A stretch of 64,000 nt of DNA from Alloscardovia macacae (GCF_002259705.1 NZ_MWWT01000005.1:372001-436000), one strand, 5' to 3'. Shown: positions 15,996 through 25,241, counted from the stretch's first letter. Numbers and translations are program-made. Notes: generated from the letters alone by a model not told the origin.

Positions 15996-16620
15996 ATCTA
16001 TTCTCTTCTACGTAATATGTGCTGATATCTTTCAGCGCAGCCTGATTCGGCTCGGATGTATCTGGTACGCCGACCACGGTGAAGCCATCTCGCGTAGCGG
16101 TCTGGGCGGCGTGGAGAGCATCCTCGAAGACGAGGGTCTCGTTTCTTTTGGCGTTCAGACGGCGGAGAGCTTCGCGGTAGATGTCTGGCTCGCGCTTATT
16201 CGTCCCCACATCGGCGCTCGTGACGATAGTGGCGAAGTAGTGGGCGAGACCGCAGCGCTCGAGAGCGAGCTCGATGAACTTCCGATCCGTGGCTGTGGCT
16301 ATGCCCATGCGCACACCCTGGAGGGCGAGGCTCTCGAGAAACTCAGGGATGCCTGGCTTCGGGAGAACCTCACAGCGATACGCGTGGTCGATGCGCTCGT
16401 GGATGTCTGCGAGAATCTCGTCCACGCTTTTCGTCACTCCATACTCACTGCGGAAGTACCGTGCGGCATCCTCGAGACTCATGGTCACCACTGCATCCTC
16501 AAGGTCTGCGTGTGGCGTGATGCCGAGGGAGAGCAGATAGCTGCTACTCAGGTTCTCCCAGATGGGCATCGAGTCGAAGAGGGTGCCGTCGAAGTCGAAA
16601 ATGGCTGCGCGGATGGTCAC
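15967..16620 (-). CDS. HAD-superfamily phosphatase in the thi operon
   Basis: This 217-residue HAD hydrolase has motif I DFDGTLFDS (9-17), a cap domain, the conserved Lys region (GTNKREPDIYREAL) and motif IV (VFEDALHAAQTA). It resembles beta-phosphoglucomutase-like phosphatases. It starts with GTG at 16620, overlapping the thiE stop (GTGA), and overlaps thiD at its end. A plausible role is dephosphorylation of a thiamine-pathway intermediate such as thiamine phosphate or HMP phosphate; nothing in the sequence fixes the substrate. Confidence 0.8.
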   Translation of the reverse strand: MTIRAAIFDFDGTLFDSMPIWENLSSSYLLSLGITPHADLEDAVVTMSLEDAARYFRSEYGVTKSVDEILADIHERIDHAYRCEVLPKPGIPEFLESLALQGVRMGIATATDRKFIELALERCGLAHYFATIVTSADVGTNKREPDIYREALRRLNAKRNETLVFEDALHAAQTATRDGFTVVGVPDTSEPNQAALKDISTYYVEENRYEDCINHSG

Positions 16621-17243
16621 GAGAGTTTTTCTCTGAGCTCGCGTGTGGCTACGGGAATGTCCGGAGCTGCGAAGATGGCGCTGATGACAGCTATGCCTGC
16701 TATCCCAGAGCCTTTCAGCTGCTCGACGTTCTCCGAGCTAATCCCGCCGATGGCCACCACAGGGATATCCACCGCAGCGCAAATCTCCGTGAGAGTCTCG
16801 TGCGTCACCTCCGTGGCATCTGCCTTCGAGCCGGTAGGGAAGACTGCTCCCACGCCGATGTAGTCTGCACCGCACTCCTGAGCCAGCAGTGCTTGCTGGA
16901 CAGTCTGGACTGATACGCCCAGAATCTTCTCTGGCCCGAGAATCTCGCGCACGTGTCCCGCTTCCATATCACTCTGACCCACGTGCACGCCATCAGCGCC
17001 CACCTTATGCGCGAGCGCGACGTTATCATCGATGAGGAAGGGCACGTCATAGCGAGCGCACAGATCTTTCAGGATGCGCGCTTCCTTCTCGAAGCTCTCC
17101 TCATCGAGGTCTTTTTCTCTCAGCTGCACGCAGGTGACTCCCGCCTCGAGAGCCTGCTGGACATGGTCTTCGAGACGCGCGCCGTTCAGCCAGTGCCGGT
17201 CAGTGACTGCGTAGAGCAGCAGATCTTCCTTAGAGAATCTCAT
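16617..17243 (-). CDS. thiE: Thiamine-phosphate synthase
   Basis: ThiE joins HMP-pyrophosphate and thiazole phosphate into thiamine monophosphate. It is a TIM-barrel protein with LYAVTDRHW, CVQLREKD, VDGVHVGQSD and VGAVFPTGSK motifs. ATG 17243 (MRFSKEDLL) is preferred over an in-frame GTG nine codons earlier, because it gives the usual N-terminus and a 14-bp overlap with thiM. The stop overlaps the HAD start. Confidence 0.9.
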   Translation of the reverse strand: MRFSKEDLLLYAVTDRHWLNGARLEDHVQQALEAGVTCVQLREKDLDEESFEKEARILKDLCARYDVPFLIDDNVALAHKVGADGVHVGQSDMEAGHVREILGPEKILGVSVQTVQQALLAQECGADYIGVGAVFPTGSKADATEVTHETLTEICAAVDIPVVAIGGISSENVEQLKGSGIAGIAVISAIFAAPDIPVATRELREKLS

Positions 17244-18051
17244 ACTTCGCCCATTCGTCCAGCTGTTCACCAGTCATGTGATACATGGCATCGATGATGC
17301 GGTTTCGGTAGGTGGCATTCCCATCACCCGGCTGCATGAAGGTCCAGCCTATCTCACCAGCTACTCCCATAGCGCACACGGCCGCTGCAGTGGCCTCTAA
17401 GATAGAGGAAGAATTGGCAGAAATGAAGGATGCCAGCAGGCCGGACAGCTGACAGCCCGTACCGGTGATGCGGCTCATCTCGGCGCGGCCGTTTCGGATG
17501 ACGTAACACGTATCCGCGTCGGCTACGAGGTCGATGGCGCCCGTAATGGCCACCACGCAGCTGTGCGCGGCCGCAAAACTCTTCGCGAACGTGACCATGG
17601 ACTCGAGGTTCTGATCGGTCACAGCATCCGCGGCATCTGCATCCACGCCCTTCGTCGTTCCGCCGGTCCCAGCGAGCGACTTAATCTCCGAAACGTTCCC
17701 GCGGATGACGTCGAACGGAATTTCGCTGAGCAGACGCGCGCACACCTCATCGCGGTACCGGCTCGCACCCGCGCCCACCGGGTCAAGCAGGGTAGGGTGG
17801 CCGAGCTCAGCCGAACGGCGGCCCGCGATGGACATGGCCTCGACGGTGATGGAATTCAGCGTACCGATGTTTATATTCAGACCGCTGCAGATGGACGTGA
17901 TGTCATAAACGTCCTCAGGGCCGTCCGACATGATAGGACTCGCGCCGCACGCGAGAACCATGTTCGCCACGTCATTCACCGTGACATTATTCGTGATGTT
18001 ATGAACTAACGCTGACCTCTGACGTAGAGTATCAAGATATACGCCCAGCAT
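17230..18051 (-). CDS. thiM: Hydroxyethylthiazole kinase
   Basis: ThiM phosphorylates hydroxyethylthiazole for condensation by ThiE. The 273-residue ribokinase-like protein contains VHNITNNVTVND, ANMVLACGASPIMSD, DPVGAGASRYR and the catalytic RITGTGCQLSGLL. It is the first gene after the TPP riboswitch, whose 3' end overlaps the Shine-Dalgarno region (GGAAAGGAAG). The operon contains only salvage enzymes; no thiC, thiG or thiL is visible here. Confidence 0.93.
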   Translation of the reverse strand: MLGVYLDTLRQRSALVHNITNNVTVNDVANMVLACGASPIMSDGPEDVYDITSICSGLNINIGTLNSITVEAMSIAGRRSAELGHPTLLDPVGAGASRYRDEVCARLLSEIPFDVIRGNVSEIKSLAGTGGTTKGVDADAADAVTDQNLESMVTFAKSFAAAHSCVVAITGAIDLVADADTCYVIRNGRAEMSRITGTGCQLSGLLASFISANSSSILEATAAAVCAMGVAGEIGWTFMQPGDGNATYRNRIIDAMYHMTGEQLDEWAKYEIL

Positions 18052-18061
18052 ATACTACTTC

Positions 18062-18142
18062 CTTTCCTTACGCTGGCATTACCCAGATCAAGTACGGTCG
18101 GAGCTCCGTGCTCCCTCTCAGCCACGCTGTGGCTCCCGAGTA
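18062..18142 (-). promoter_or_regulatory. TPP riboswitch (THI box)
   Basis: Read on the minus strand, the leader contains the conserved aptamer pieces in order: GGCTGAGAGGGAG, GACCGT, then TGATCTGGGTAATGCCAGCG followed by TAAGGAA. The 3' end runs into the thiM ribosome-binding site about 10 bp before the ATG, and no separate terminator hairpin is seen. Ligand control of translation initiation is therefore the simplest reading. Confidence 0.93.
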
Positions 18143-18301
18143 GTTTTGAGTCTAGCGGAGGGTGTGGTCGTCTGGGTGGTGGGGTCGTGTCGTGGGATCT
18201 GGGCCGGTCGGAGGCGGTGAAGAAAGCCGGCGCTGACGGCGCGTGACGGTATACTAGTGAGGAACTTCCGTAGAGGGCACATGACTGAGGGGAGTACGCG
18301 C

Positions 18302-18994
18302 ATGACCGGAATGACACTCGTGGCCGTGAAGCTTCTGGTAGGCTTCATAGGACTCATCATCGTGATAAACGTCACGGGTAAGGGGAATCTCGCGCCGAAA
18401 TCCGCGAGTGACCAGATACAGAACTACGTACTCGGTGGCATCATCGGTGGCGTCATCTATAACGATGACATTCATGTGGAAGCCTTCATTATCATCCTGG
18501 CCATCTGGCTGGCACTCGTGCTAGGCTTGCGCGTGCTCAAGCGACGCTCAGTAATCGTGAAGCACCTCGTGGACGGTCGAGCGCTGACCGTGATTCGCGA
18601 CGGGAAGATAGACATACGCAACTGCCGCCGCGCGGGACTGTCTGCGAATGAGCTGTCGTTTAGACTACGCGCCGAGAAGATTTACTCGGTCCTCGACGTG
18701 CGTCGCGTTATCGTGGAGCAGAATGGCGAATTCATCATCGTGCGGCGTGGTGAGCAGACCCCACGCTTCCCAGTCATTACGGACGGGCAGATCCACCACG
18801 ATATCCTCGACATCATAGGGCGTGACGAGCAGTGGCTGCGTGCGGAACTCAAAACGCAGGGCTTTAAGCGCCCACGCCAGGTCTTCCTCGCGGAATACGA
18901 AAGCGGAGAACTCTTCTGCGTGGGCTATTCTACGCAGGAGGACGCGCAGGAGAACGCCCTTCGCGCGTTTATGCGGCGCGGGCGGCGGGGGTAG
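18302..18994 (+). CDS. DUF421 (YetF-like) membrane protein
   Basis: This protein of about 230 residues has three N-terminal membrane helices (LVAVKLLVGFIGLIIVINV; YVLGGIIGGVIYND; AFIIILAIWLALVLGLRV) and a cytoplasmic alpha/beta domain (VLDVRRVIVEQNGEFIIVRRG). That is the YetF/DUF421 arrangement, of unknown function in vegetative cells. ATG 18302 is chosen because GAGGGGAG lies eight bases upstream; in-frame ATG 18281 and GTG 18257 are less well supported. It is divergent from the thi operon. Confidence 0.85.
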   Translation: MTGMTLVAVKLLVGFIGLIIVINVTGKGNLAPKSASDQIQNYVLGGIIGGVIYNDDIHVEAFIIILAIWLALVLGLRVLKRRSVIVKHLVDGRALTVIRDGKIDIRNCRRAGLSANELSFRLRAEKIYSVLDVRRVIVEQNGEFIIVRRGEQTPRFPVITDGQIHHDILDIIGRDEQWLRAELKTQGFKRPRQVFLAEYESGELFCVGYSTQEDAQENALRAFMRRGRRG

Positions 18995-19063
18995 GGGGAT
19001 ACGCCTTTCTGTAGTATAGAAGGTATATATCTTTTCGTCGCTCACCCCAGAAAGGCCCGCCCC

Positions 19064-19393
19064 ATGTCCCTCACCGTAAACCTCCAGTACACCGGCTCGA
19101 ACGGCAGCGCCCGCAAGTTCGTCGAGGAGATGGAATCCTCCGGCATCGCCGCAGCTATTCGTGCCGAAGAGGGGAATGAACGCTATGATTACTACCAGTC
19201 TCTCGCCGACCCAGAAACCGTCCTGCTCATCGACCAGTGGCGCGACCAGGAGTCTCTAGACGCTCACCACGCCTCACCTATGATGGCTCAGCTGGCTGAG
19301 CTTCGCGAGAAGTATGACCTGCACATGCATGTGGACCGTTTTACGCCTCTGGACATGCCTGAAGATCACGACGCTCAGTTCCTGCGCCGTTAG
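19064..19393 (+). CDS. Antibiotic biosynthesis monooxygenase (ABM) domain protein
   Basis: This 109-residue single-domain protein has the ABM/YgiN-like ferredoxin fold pattern: VNLQYTGSNGSARKFVEEM, YDYYQSLADPETVLLIDQWRDQESLDAHHASP, DLHMHVDRF. Family members are quinol or haem oxygenases, or small stress proteins. AAAGGCC precedes the ATG. A promoter-like TATATAT at about 19023-19029 lies nearby. The specific activity cannot be told. Confidence 0.8.
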   Translation: MSLTVNLQYTGSNGSARKFVEEMESSGIAAAIRAEEGNERYDYYQSLADPETVLLIDQWRDQESLDAHHASPMMAQLAELREKYDLHMHVDRFTPLDMPEDHDAQFLRR

Positions 19394-19426
19394 ATTAGCT
19401 ATAGATCACGCTAGCCCACACTAGAC

Positions 19427-19458
19427 CACGCTCGACCTCCACCACACTAGACCTCCAC
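19427..19458. repeat. 16-bp direct repeat in the leader of the YdcF-like gene
   Basis: CACGCTCGACCTCCAC and CACACTAGACCTCCAC are adjacent, two bases different. Similar CACGCTAG/CACACTAG units lie just before them. They fill the short gap between the ABM gene and the YdcF-like gene. Confidence 0.6.
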
Positions 19459-19480
19459 CGCGCCACTAGTAAGGACCTCC

Positions 19481-20497
19481 ATGTTTTCCGCCGTCTCCCT
19501 CTACACCATCACCCTCGTTCTCATCATCACCTGCGCCTTCAGCATGTGGCGAGATAACCGCAGCCTCTTGAATCCACTCCTCTTTATGGTGTAGGTCTTC
19601 TTTGGCTACCTGTCCATCGCCTCGCTCGCCTCGGAGAATGGTTTTGAGGCCACGTATACGACGCTGTTCGTCGCGGCCTTCATAGGTGGCCCGCTCCTCG
19701 TCTTCCTCAGTGGCTTCTTTCTCATCTATAACGGCATCGTGCTGCTGCGCCGCGAAGGCTTCTCAAAAGCAAACGTGCTGTCCGGTGCGCTCGGCCTCAT
19801 CATCATCGCCTTCTACGCGCTCGCCTACGTGCGGATGACGAGTCGGGCGAATGCGGTGGCACAGAGTCCGCTGCTGAATTCTCTGTCCATTCTCGCGTTC
19901 TCGTCCTACCTCATCTTCGGTTTCGCATTTCTGGCTTTTATGCTCTATTCCATCCTGTATGCGTTCATTCCGAAGCGCAAGCACTATGATTTCATCATCA
20001 TCCATGGCGCCGGCTTGCTCGGCGGCGAGCGCGTGACTCCGCTTCTGCAGCGCCGTATCGAGAAGGCTGTTCAGGCGTGGCGGCCTGGGATGCGTATTAT
20101 AGCCAGCGGTGGTCAGGGTGCGGATGAGAAGGTCTCGGAAGCGCGTGCTATAGCGAATTTTCTCTATGAGCACACGGTCATTCCCCACGACGCTATTCTT
20201 CTGGAAGAGAGGTCCACGACTACGCGAGAGAATCTCCTGTATTCGAAAGAATTGGGAGAAAAACTCGTGGAAAACCCGCGCTTTCTGTTCGTCACGAACG
20301 GATATCACGTCTTTCGTACGAGTGCCTACGCGCGCAGCGTGGGTATGAAGGGAGACGGGCTGGGCTGCACGACGGCACGCTACTATATTCCGTCGGCGTT
20401 TATCCGCGAGTTTGTGGCGGTGTGCGTGCGCTGGAAATGGCTCTTTATCGTGTACTATGCCATCATTATCCTCGGGCTTTTGATTTCGTACCTGTAA
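19481..20497 (+). pseudogene. YdcF/DUF218 membrane protein with in-frame TAG at codon 38
   Basis: The natural start is ATG 19481 with AAGGA at good spacing. Reading is continuous to 20497 except for TAG at 19592-19594, inside the first or second membrane helix; the next usable start is about GTG 19739. The protein would have four membrane segments and then a DUF218 domain (FIIIHGAGLLGGERVTPLLQ, IIASGGQGADE, SEARAIANFL, EERSTTTRENLLYS, FVTNGYHVFR), as in YdcF/SanA-like envelope proteins, plus a final helix. Everything else is conserved, so the stop looks recent, suppressed, or a sequencing error. Confidence 0.8.
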
Positions 20498-20585
20498 AAG
20501 AGTATAATTATAGTCACGTTATTCGCGTGCTGGCCGCATTCGAGCGGGTGGCGCGCGAATTTTCTTTCATCGAGGAAGGACTGCC

Positions 20586-21446
20586 ATGGGTAACGCAGTA
20601 AGTGCCCCGCGCATTCGCCGCCACGTGGCTGCGGCGAAGACTCCCCGCGCGCATATGGGGATTATAGGAAGCTTCATAGGAATTCTGCTGATCGGCGCCA
20701 TCACCATGTACGTGTGGCCGACGGATGGTTTGGGTTCCGGCATGCTCATCATCTACATGCTCTATCCGGGTGTGGCGCTCATTTACGGCGTGATGACGGG
20801 CTTGGAGAACTACTGGGGAGTGTGGAATCTTCTCGAACCGGCTGTGATGGGTGCGCTGATGGCGCTTATTCTCACTGCTGTGCATGAATTATACTGGTAC
20901 ATCGTGTATCGCGAATGGTCCGCCACGGAGTACGGTTTTACGTTCTTCATAGGGCTCATCGCGGGTGCCGTGGGTCTGCTTATAGGCCTGGCCGTGCGCT
21001 CGGTGCGCGTGAAAGACCGGACTGCTGCTGTGGTGGGCCCGTGGGTCGGGGTCTCGGTGCTGGGAGTGATTCTGTACTGGACGTCCGGTCAGGATCCGTT
21101 CGTATTCGTCGTGCTCTTCTTTAGTACGGCTCTGCCCGCGCTGGGAGCGGTGACGGGATTCCTCGTGGGGCGTATGTGCTTCGCTGAGCGATACCGCTGG
21201 TGCGCGGTTCCGGCTGTGGGCGTGCTGTTCCTGCTGAACGTGGGGGTGACGGATTATCTGCGTCTGGCGCTGCACGGTCCGCAGTACTGGCACTGGGCTG
21301 GGTACTGGGAGGGTCCGCTCATCTGGGCGTGTGTGACCATGGCGCTGTGTGCTCTCGGCGTTTTTGTAGGTCAATTCTTCGATCAGCGCATCAGTAACCG
21401 CATCGCTGGCACATCGAAGTCCTCCGGGGAGAACTCTACGAGCTGA
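20586..21446 (+). CDS. Polytopic membrane protein of unknown function
   Basis: I do not recognise this 286-residue protein. It has about eight hydrophobic segments (for example GSFIGILLIGAITMYVW, FTFFIGLIAGAVGLLIGLAV, FVFVVLFFSTALPALGAV), a basic N-terminus (RIRRHVAAAKTPRAH) and a Ser/Lys-rich tail. A GAGGAAGGA site precedes the ATG. Its last 64 bp overlap the convergent cyclo-ligase gene on the other strand. Confidence 0.75.
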   Translation: MGNAVSAPRIRRHVAAAKTPRAHMGIIGSFIGILLIGAITMYVWPTDGLGSGMLIIYMLYPGVALIYGVMTGLENYWGVWNLLEPAVMGALMALILTAVHELYWYIVYREWSATEYGFTFFIGLIAGAVGLLIGLAVRSVRVKDRTAAVVGPWVGVSVLGVILYWTSGQDPFVFVVLFFSTALPALGAVTGFLVGRMCFAERYRWCAVPAVGVLFLLNVGVTDYLRLALHGPQYWHWAGYWEGPLIWACVTMALCALGVFVGQFFDQRISNRIAGTSKSSGENSTS

Positions 21447-21919
21447 ATATCTCGGTATGCCGTGATGAGAGTGGAGCCTGTATACGAGGCGAGGAAGCGG
21501 TCGTAGTAGCCCGCGCCATAGCCTATGCGGTAGCCTCCTGTATTTACTGCTACTGCGGGGACGTGGATAAGGTCTATCTCGTTCAGTGGGACGGCCGGAG
21601 CATCGAGTGAGGGCTCGAGAAGGCCGAAGGATGTGCGCGTAAGATTCTCAGGATCATACGCGCACATCTGCATGCTTCGGTCCGTTTTTCTCGTGCGGGG
21701 GATGAGCACGCGCTTACCATCGGCGAGTGCGCGGCGGATGACCAGACTCGTGTCGAACTCGTGTGGCAGAGCCATGTAGGTGGCGAGAGTGCAGGCGCTC
21801 TGGTACTCGTCCGTGGCGGTGAGGTCGGCCAGGAGGAGAGCGTCGAGTCGGGCTTTTGTCGTCCTGTCCTGTTCTGTGAGCGCGGTGAGGACGTGGGTGC
21901 GGATGGTGCATTTCTCCAT
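21383..21919 (-). CDS. 5-formyltetrahydrofolate cyclo-ligase
   Basis: This 178-residue enzyme converts 5-formyl-THF to 5,10-methenyl-THF with ATP. The signature GYRIGYGAGYYDRFLA is near the C-terminus, with the RALADGKRVLIPRT region before it. The reading frame is open far upstream, but ATG 21919 (MEKCTIRTHVL) gives the normal family length. TACACT seven bases before this ATG fits a leaderless transcript. It converges on the membrane protein gene with a 64-bp overlap and is divergent from recQ. Confidence 0.9.
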   Translation of the reverse strand: MEKCTIRTHVLTALTEQDRTTKARLDALLLADLTATDEYQSACTLATYMALPHEFDTSLVIRRALADGKRVLIPRTRKTDRSMQMCAYDPENLTRTSFGLLEPSLDAPAVPLNEIDLIHVPAVAVNTGGYRIGYGAGYYDRFLASYTGSTLITAYRDIQLVEFSPEDFDVPAMRLLMR

Positions 21920-22000
21920 AGTGCTTAGTGTACTCGTACAGACGTCATCCACAGCGCTATGATAGAGGGGCGAAATAGGCGGATGGAGATGGAGAGCAGT

Positions 22001-23872
22001 ATGCAGGCCAAAGAGCAGATACTCAAAGACGTGTATGGGTACACGAGCTTTCGCCAGGGACAGGCAGAGATTATCGACACCATTATCGAGGGCCGCGACG
22101 TTCTGGCCATCATGCCCACATCCGCAGGAAAGTCTCTGTGCTACCAGATTCCAGCGCTTATGCTTCCTGGTATCACGCTCGTCATCTCGCCTCTCATCTC
22201 CTTGATGAAAGATCAGGTGGATTCGCTGCGCGGAAATGGCATCCAGGCGAGCTTTCTGAACAGCACCCTGGCTGAGGATGAGGTGCGTGCCATTTACCAG
22301 AGCCTTCGCGCAGGGGCTACCCGCATTCTCTACGTGGCTCCCGAACGCCTCACGAACGCGGACTTTCTGGACTTTATCGCCAGTTTTCCGGTGAGCTTTA
22401 TCTCTGTGGATGAGGCGCACTGTATCTCCAGCTGGGGGCATGATTTCCGCCCAGCGTACCGCTCTATCCTCGGCTTCATCGAGGCCCTCAGCGCTCGCAT
22501 CGGCTACCGTCCGCGCATAGCCGCCTTTACGGGGACAGCCACGAAAGAAGTGCAGAAGGACATCGTCCAGCAGCTGAATATGAGCGCGAACCATGGGGAA
22601 GTGGTCTTAAGCTTCGACCGTCCAAATCTCTACTTCGCTGTGGAGGAACCGCGTAGTGGGGCGGAAAAATTGGCCAGAATAAAAGAGCTTCTCGGGCCGA
22701 ACCCCGAGCCGACCATCATCTACTGCCGCACGCGACGCGCGGTCGAAAGCGTGGCCGCGAAACTGCAGAAAGCCGGATATAATGCAGACTTTTACCACGC
22801 GGGACTCGAGCCGGACGAACGCAGCCGCATTCAGGACGCCTTCCAGTACGGGGAGGTGGACGTTATGGTGGCCACGAATGCTTTCGGTATGGGCATCGAT
22901 AAGCCGGACGTGAGGCAGGTCATCCATTATGGCATCTCGGACAGTCTCGAAGCGTACTATCAGGAGGCGGGGCGCGCGGGGCGAGACGGCCAGAAAAGCC
23001 GGTGCACGCTCTTTTACAGTGGCGCGGACGTGGTGGACGCGAAACGGCGCATCTCCATGGAGAACGACCCTCTCGCTGCCAGCAAACTCGATGCCATGCT
23101 GCGCTACACGCAGACGGCTGGCTGCCTGCGCCGCTGCATCCTCGAATACTTCGGCGAGGAAACGCGCGAAGACTGCGGTGACTGCTCGAACTGCCTCGAC
23201 GAGGGCGAGCGCATCGACATCTCGCTCGAAAGCCGGAAAATCCTCGCCTGCGTGTACCGCATTAAGGAACGTTTCGGATACTCTGTCGGCGTGGGAAAGG
23301 TGGCAGCCGTGCTGAAAGGAAGCACAGCGGCGGATATTCTCAGCAAGCACTTCGACGAGGTCTCCACCTATGGCATCATGAGTGAGGAGAGTGAGGCGAC
23401 CATCCGCCAGTACATTCAGGTGCTCGTGGCCTCGGGGTATCTGCAGGTCAGCGGCGAGTATGCTGTCCTGGAGCTGACACCGCGCGGATATGAGCAGTTT
23501 AGCGTGCGCGCGCCTATAAAGATACGCAAGCGGCCGGAACGCGGTGCTGCTGCAGCATCGCGCGGGGAGCACAGGGAGCGTCCGGAGCGCTCGATAGGAG
23601 CTCGAGCGAAGTCTGGAGCGGAAGAACTGACCTCAGACTATCCAGAAAGCCTCTACGACGCCCTGCGCGCGAAACGTCTCGAAGCGGCACGTGAGGTGGG
23701 ACGCCCGGCGTTCATGATCTTCTCGGATAAGACGCTCCAGGACATGGCCGCTCGCCAGCCGCTAACTGAAGCGGAATTTAGCGAGGTGTACGGCGTGGGA
23801 GCGCAGAAGACGAAGCAGTATGCGGCCGCTTTTACTGCGGTCGTAGCAGAATGGAAGCATGAGAATGAGTAA
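22001..23872 (+). CDS. recQ: ATP-dependent DNA helicase RecQ
   Basis: This 3'-5' helicase of about 623 residues has roles in recombination and fork repair. It shows a Walker A-like MPTSAGKSLCYQIPA, SVDEAHCISSWGHDFRP, and the C-terminal helicase motif QEAGRAGRDGQ. Next come the RecQ zinc cluster (CLRRCILEYF, DCGDCSNC), the RQC region, and an HRDC domain at the end (YDALRAKRLEAAREVGRPAF). ATG 22001 is preferred because GGAGAG lies just before it; ATGs at 21959 and 21983 are also in frame, and TATGAT at 21958 may be the -10. It overlaps mntH by 14 bp. Confidence 0.93.
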   Translation: MQAKEQILKDVYGYTSFRQGQAEIIDTIIEGRDVLAIMPTSAGKSLCYQIPALMLPGITLVISPLISLMKDQVDSLRGNGIQASFLNSTLAEDEVRAIYQSLRAGATRILYVAPERLTNADFLDFIASFPVSFISVDEAHCISSWGHDFRPAYRSILGFIEALSARIGYRPRIAAFTGTATKEVQKDIVQQLNMSANHGEVVLSFDRPNLYFAVEEPRSGAEKLARIKELLGPNPEPTIIYCRTRRAVESVAAKLQKAGYNADFYHAGLEPDERSRIQDAFQYGEVDVMVATNAFGMGIDKPDVRQVIHYGISDSLEAYYQEAGRAGRDGQKSRCTLFYSGADVVDAKRRISMENDPLAASKLDAMLRYTQTAGCLRRCILEYFGEETREDCGDCSNCLDEGERIDISLESRKILACVYRIKERFGYSVGVGKVAAVLKGSTAADILSKHFDEVSTYGIMSEESEATIRQYIQVLVASGYLQVSGEYAVLELTPRGYEQFSVRAPIKIRKRPERGAAAASRGEHRERPERSIGARAKSGAEELTSDYPESLYDALRAKRLEAAREVGRPAFMIFSDKTLQDMAARQPLTEAEFSEVYGVGAQKTKQYAAAFTAVVAEWKHENE

Positions 23873-25241
23873 GAGCATGAGCGAACGTACGGCCGAACGT
23901 ACAGATGAACGCACGCAGCGCGTCTCCCTGTCCGAGGTAAACCAGAGCATCAGCGTCCCGCAGACGGACAGTTTCTGGCGGAACTTTTTCGCCTTCCTCG
24001 GGCCGGGCGCGCTCGTGGCGGTGGGATACATGGATCCGGGGAACTGGATTACGAGCGTGGTGGGCGGCGCCACGTATAAATATGCGCTGCTCAGCGTCAT
24101 TCTCCTGTCCTCACTTGTGGCCATGCAGCTGCAGCACATGAGCGGCAAACTCGGCATGGTCACGCGCCAGGATCTCGCGCAGCATACCGCTCGCCGTGCG
24201 CCGAAGTGGGCGCGCTGGATTCTCTTTATTATCATCGAGCTGGCGCTCATCGCCACGGATTTCGCGGAAGTGCTCGGCTCGGCCATCGCGCTACATCTGC
24301 TTTTCGGCATTCCACTGCTCGTGTGCATCATTATTACGGTGCTGGACGTGGTGGTACTCCTCGGCTTGATGCACCTCGGATTCCGTAAGATAGAAGCCAT
24401 CGTGGCGCTCCTCATCCTGACTATCGTGCTCATCTTCGGCTACCTTGTGCTGCTGGCTCGCCCAGACATGGGCTCTCTGCTGTGGGGCTACGTGCCGAGC
24501 GCGGATAAGGTCAGCGGGCTTTCGGCCACGGACGCGCGCACCATGCTCGCGCTGGCTCTCGGCATCATCGGCGCCACGGTCATGCCGCATAACCTGTATC
24601 TGCATTCGTCCATCGTGCAGACGCGCCGCGTGGACGTGACTGACGAGAGTTCGCTCGAACGCGGTGTGCGCTTTATGACGTGGGATTCGAACGTACAGCT
24701 CAGCATCGCTTTTGTGGTCAATTCTCTCCTCCTCGTGGTCGGCGCGGCCATATTCTATGGCCATTCCAGCGATGTGACTGCTTTTAAAGACATGTATAAC
24801 GCGCTAGCGGACCCGTCCATCGCGGGCGTCATAGCGAGCAAGCTCCTCGCCACGCTCTTCGCGGTGGCGCTGCTGGCCAGTGGTCAGAACTCCACCATTA
24901 CGGGCACGCTCACGGGGCAGATAGTACTGGAAGGATTCCTGCACGTCTCAGTACCGCAGTGGATGATTCGCCTCGGCACGCGTGTGATTACTCTCGTGCC
25001 AGTGGTCATCATCGCTCTGCTCAGTCACGGGCACGAGCAGACGCTCGATGATATGATCGTGTACTCGCAGGTGTTCCTGTCGCTGGCACTGCCATTCTCC
25101 ATATTCCCTCTCATTTACTTTACGTCGAAGCGTTCCATTATGGGGAAGTATGCGAATGCGCGGTGGAATACGGCGCTGGGCTATCTCGTGGCTGGCGTGC
25201 TCACCGTGCTGAATGTGCAGCTGATTCTGACCGTGTTTTAG
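23859..25241 (+). CDS. mntH: NRAMP-family divalent metal transporter (MntH-like)
   Basis: This 460-residue proton-coupled Mn2+/Fe2+ importer has eleven or so helices. The metal-binding DPGN motif sits in helix 1 (VGYMDPGNWITS) and MPHN in helix 6 (IGATVMPHNLYLHS). It starts inside the recQ end, so it is co-transcribed. No MntR or Fur site was recognised upstream, as expected for an internal operon gene. Confidence 0.92.
   Translation: MRMSKSMSERTAERTDERTQRVSLSEVNQSISVPQTDSFWRNFFAFLGPGALVAVGYMDPGNWITSVVGGATYKYALLSVILLSSLVAMQLQHMSGKLGMVTRQDLAQHTARRAPKWARWILFIIIELALIATDFAEVLGSAIALHLLFGIPLLVCIIITVLDVVVLLGLMHLGFRKIEAIVALLILTIVLIFGYLVLLARPDMGSLLWGYVPSADKVSGLSATDARTMLALALGIIGATVMPHNLYLHSSIVQTRRVDVTDESSLERGVRFMTWDSNVQLSIAFVVNSLLLVVGAAIFYGHSSDVTAFKDMYNALADPSIAGVIASKLLATLFAVALLASGQNSTITGTLTGQIVLEGFLHVSVPQWMIRLGTRVITLVPVVIIALLSHGHEQTLDDMIVYSQVFLSLALPFSIFPLIYFTSKRSIMGKYANARWNTALGYLVAGVLTVLNVQLILTVF

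Noticed and set aside
21920-22594. Long minus-strand open frame continuing upstream of the cyclo-ligase gene across recQ
   Set aside because: It is antisense to conserved RecQ motifs; the cyclo-ligase has its normal length from ATG 21919.
22607-23572. Minus-strand open frame of 321 codons within recQ
   Set aside because: Shadow of the recQ frame; composition (His/Arg/Val-rich) and lack of a family match are typical of antisense reading.
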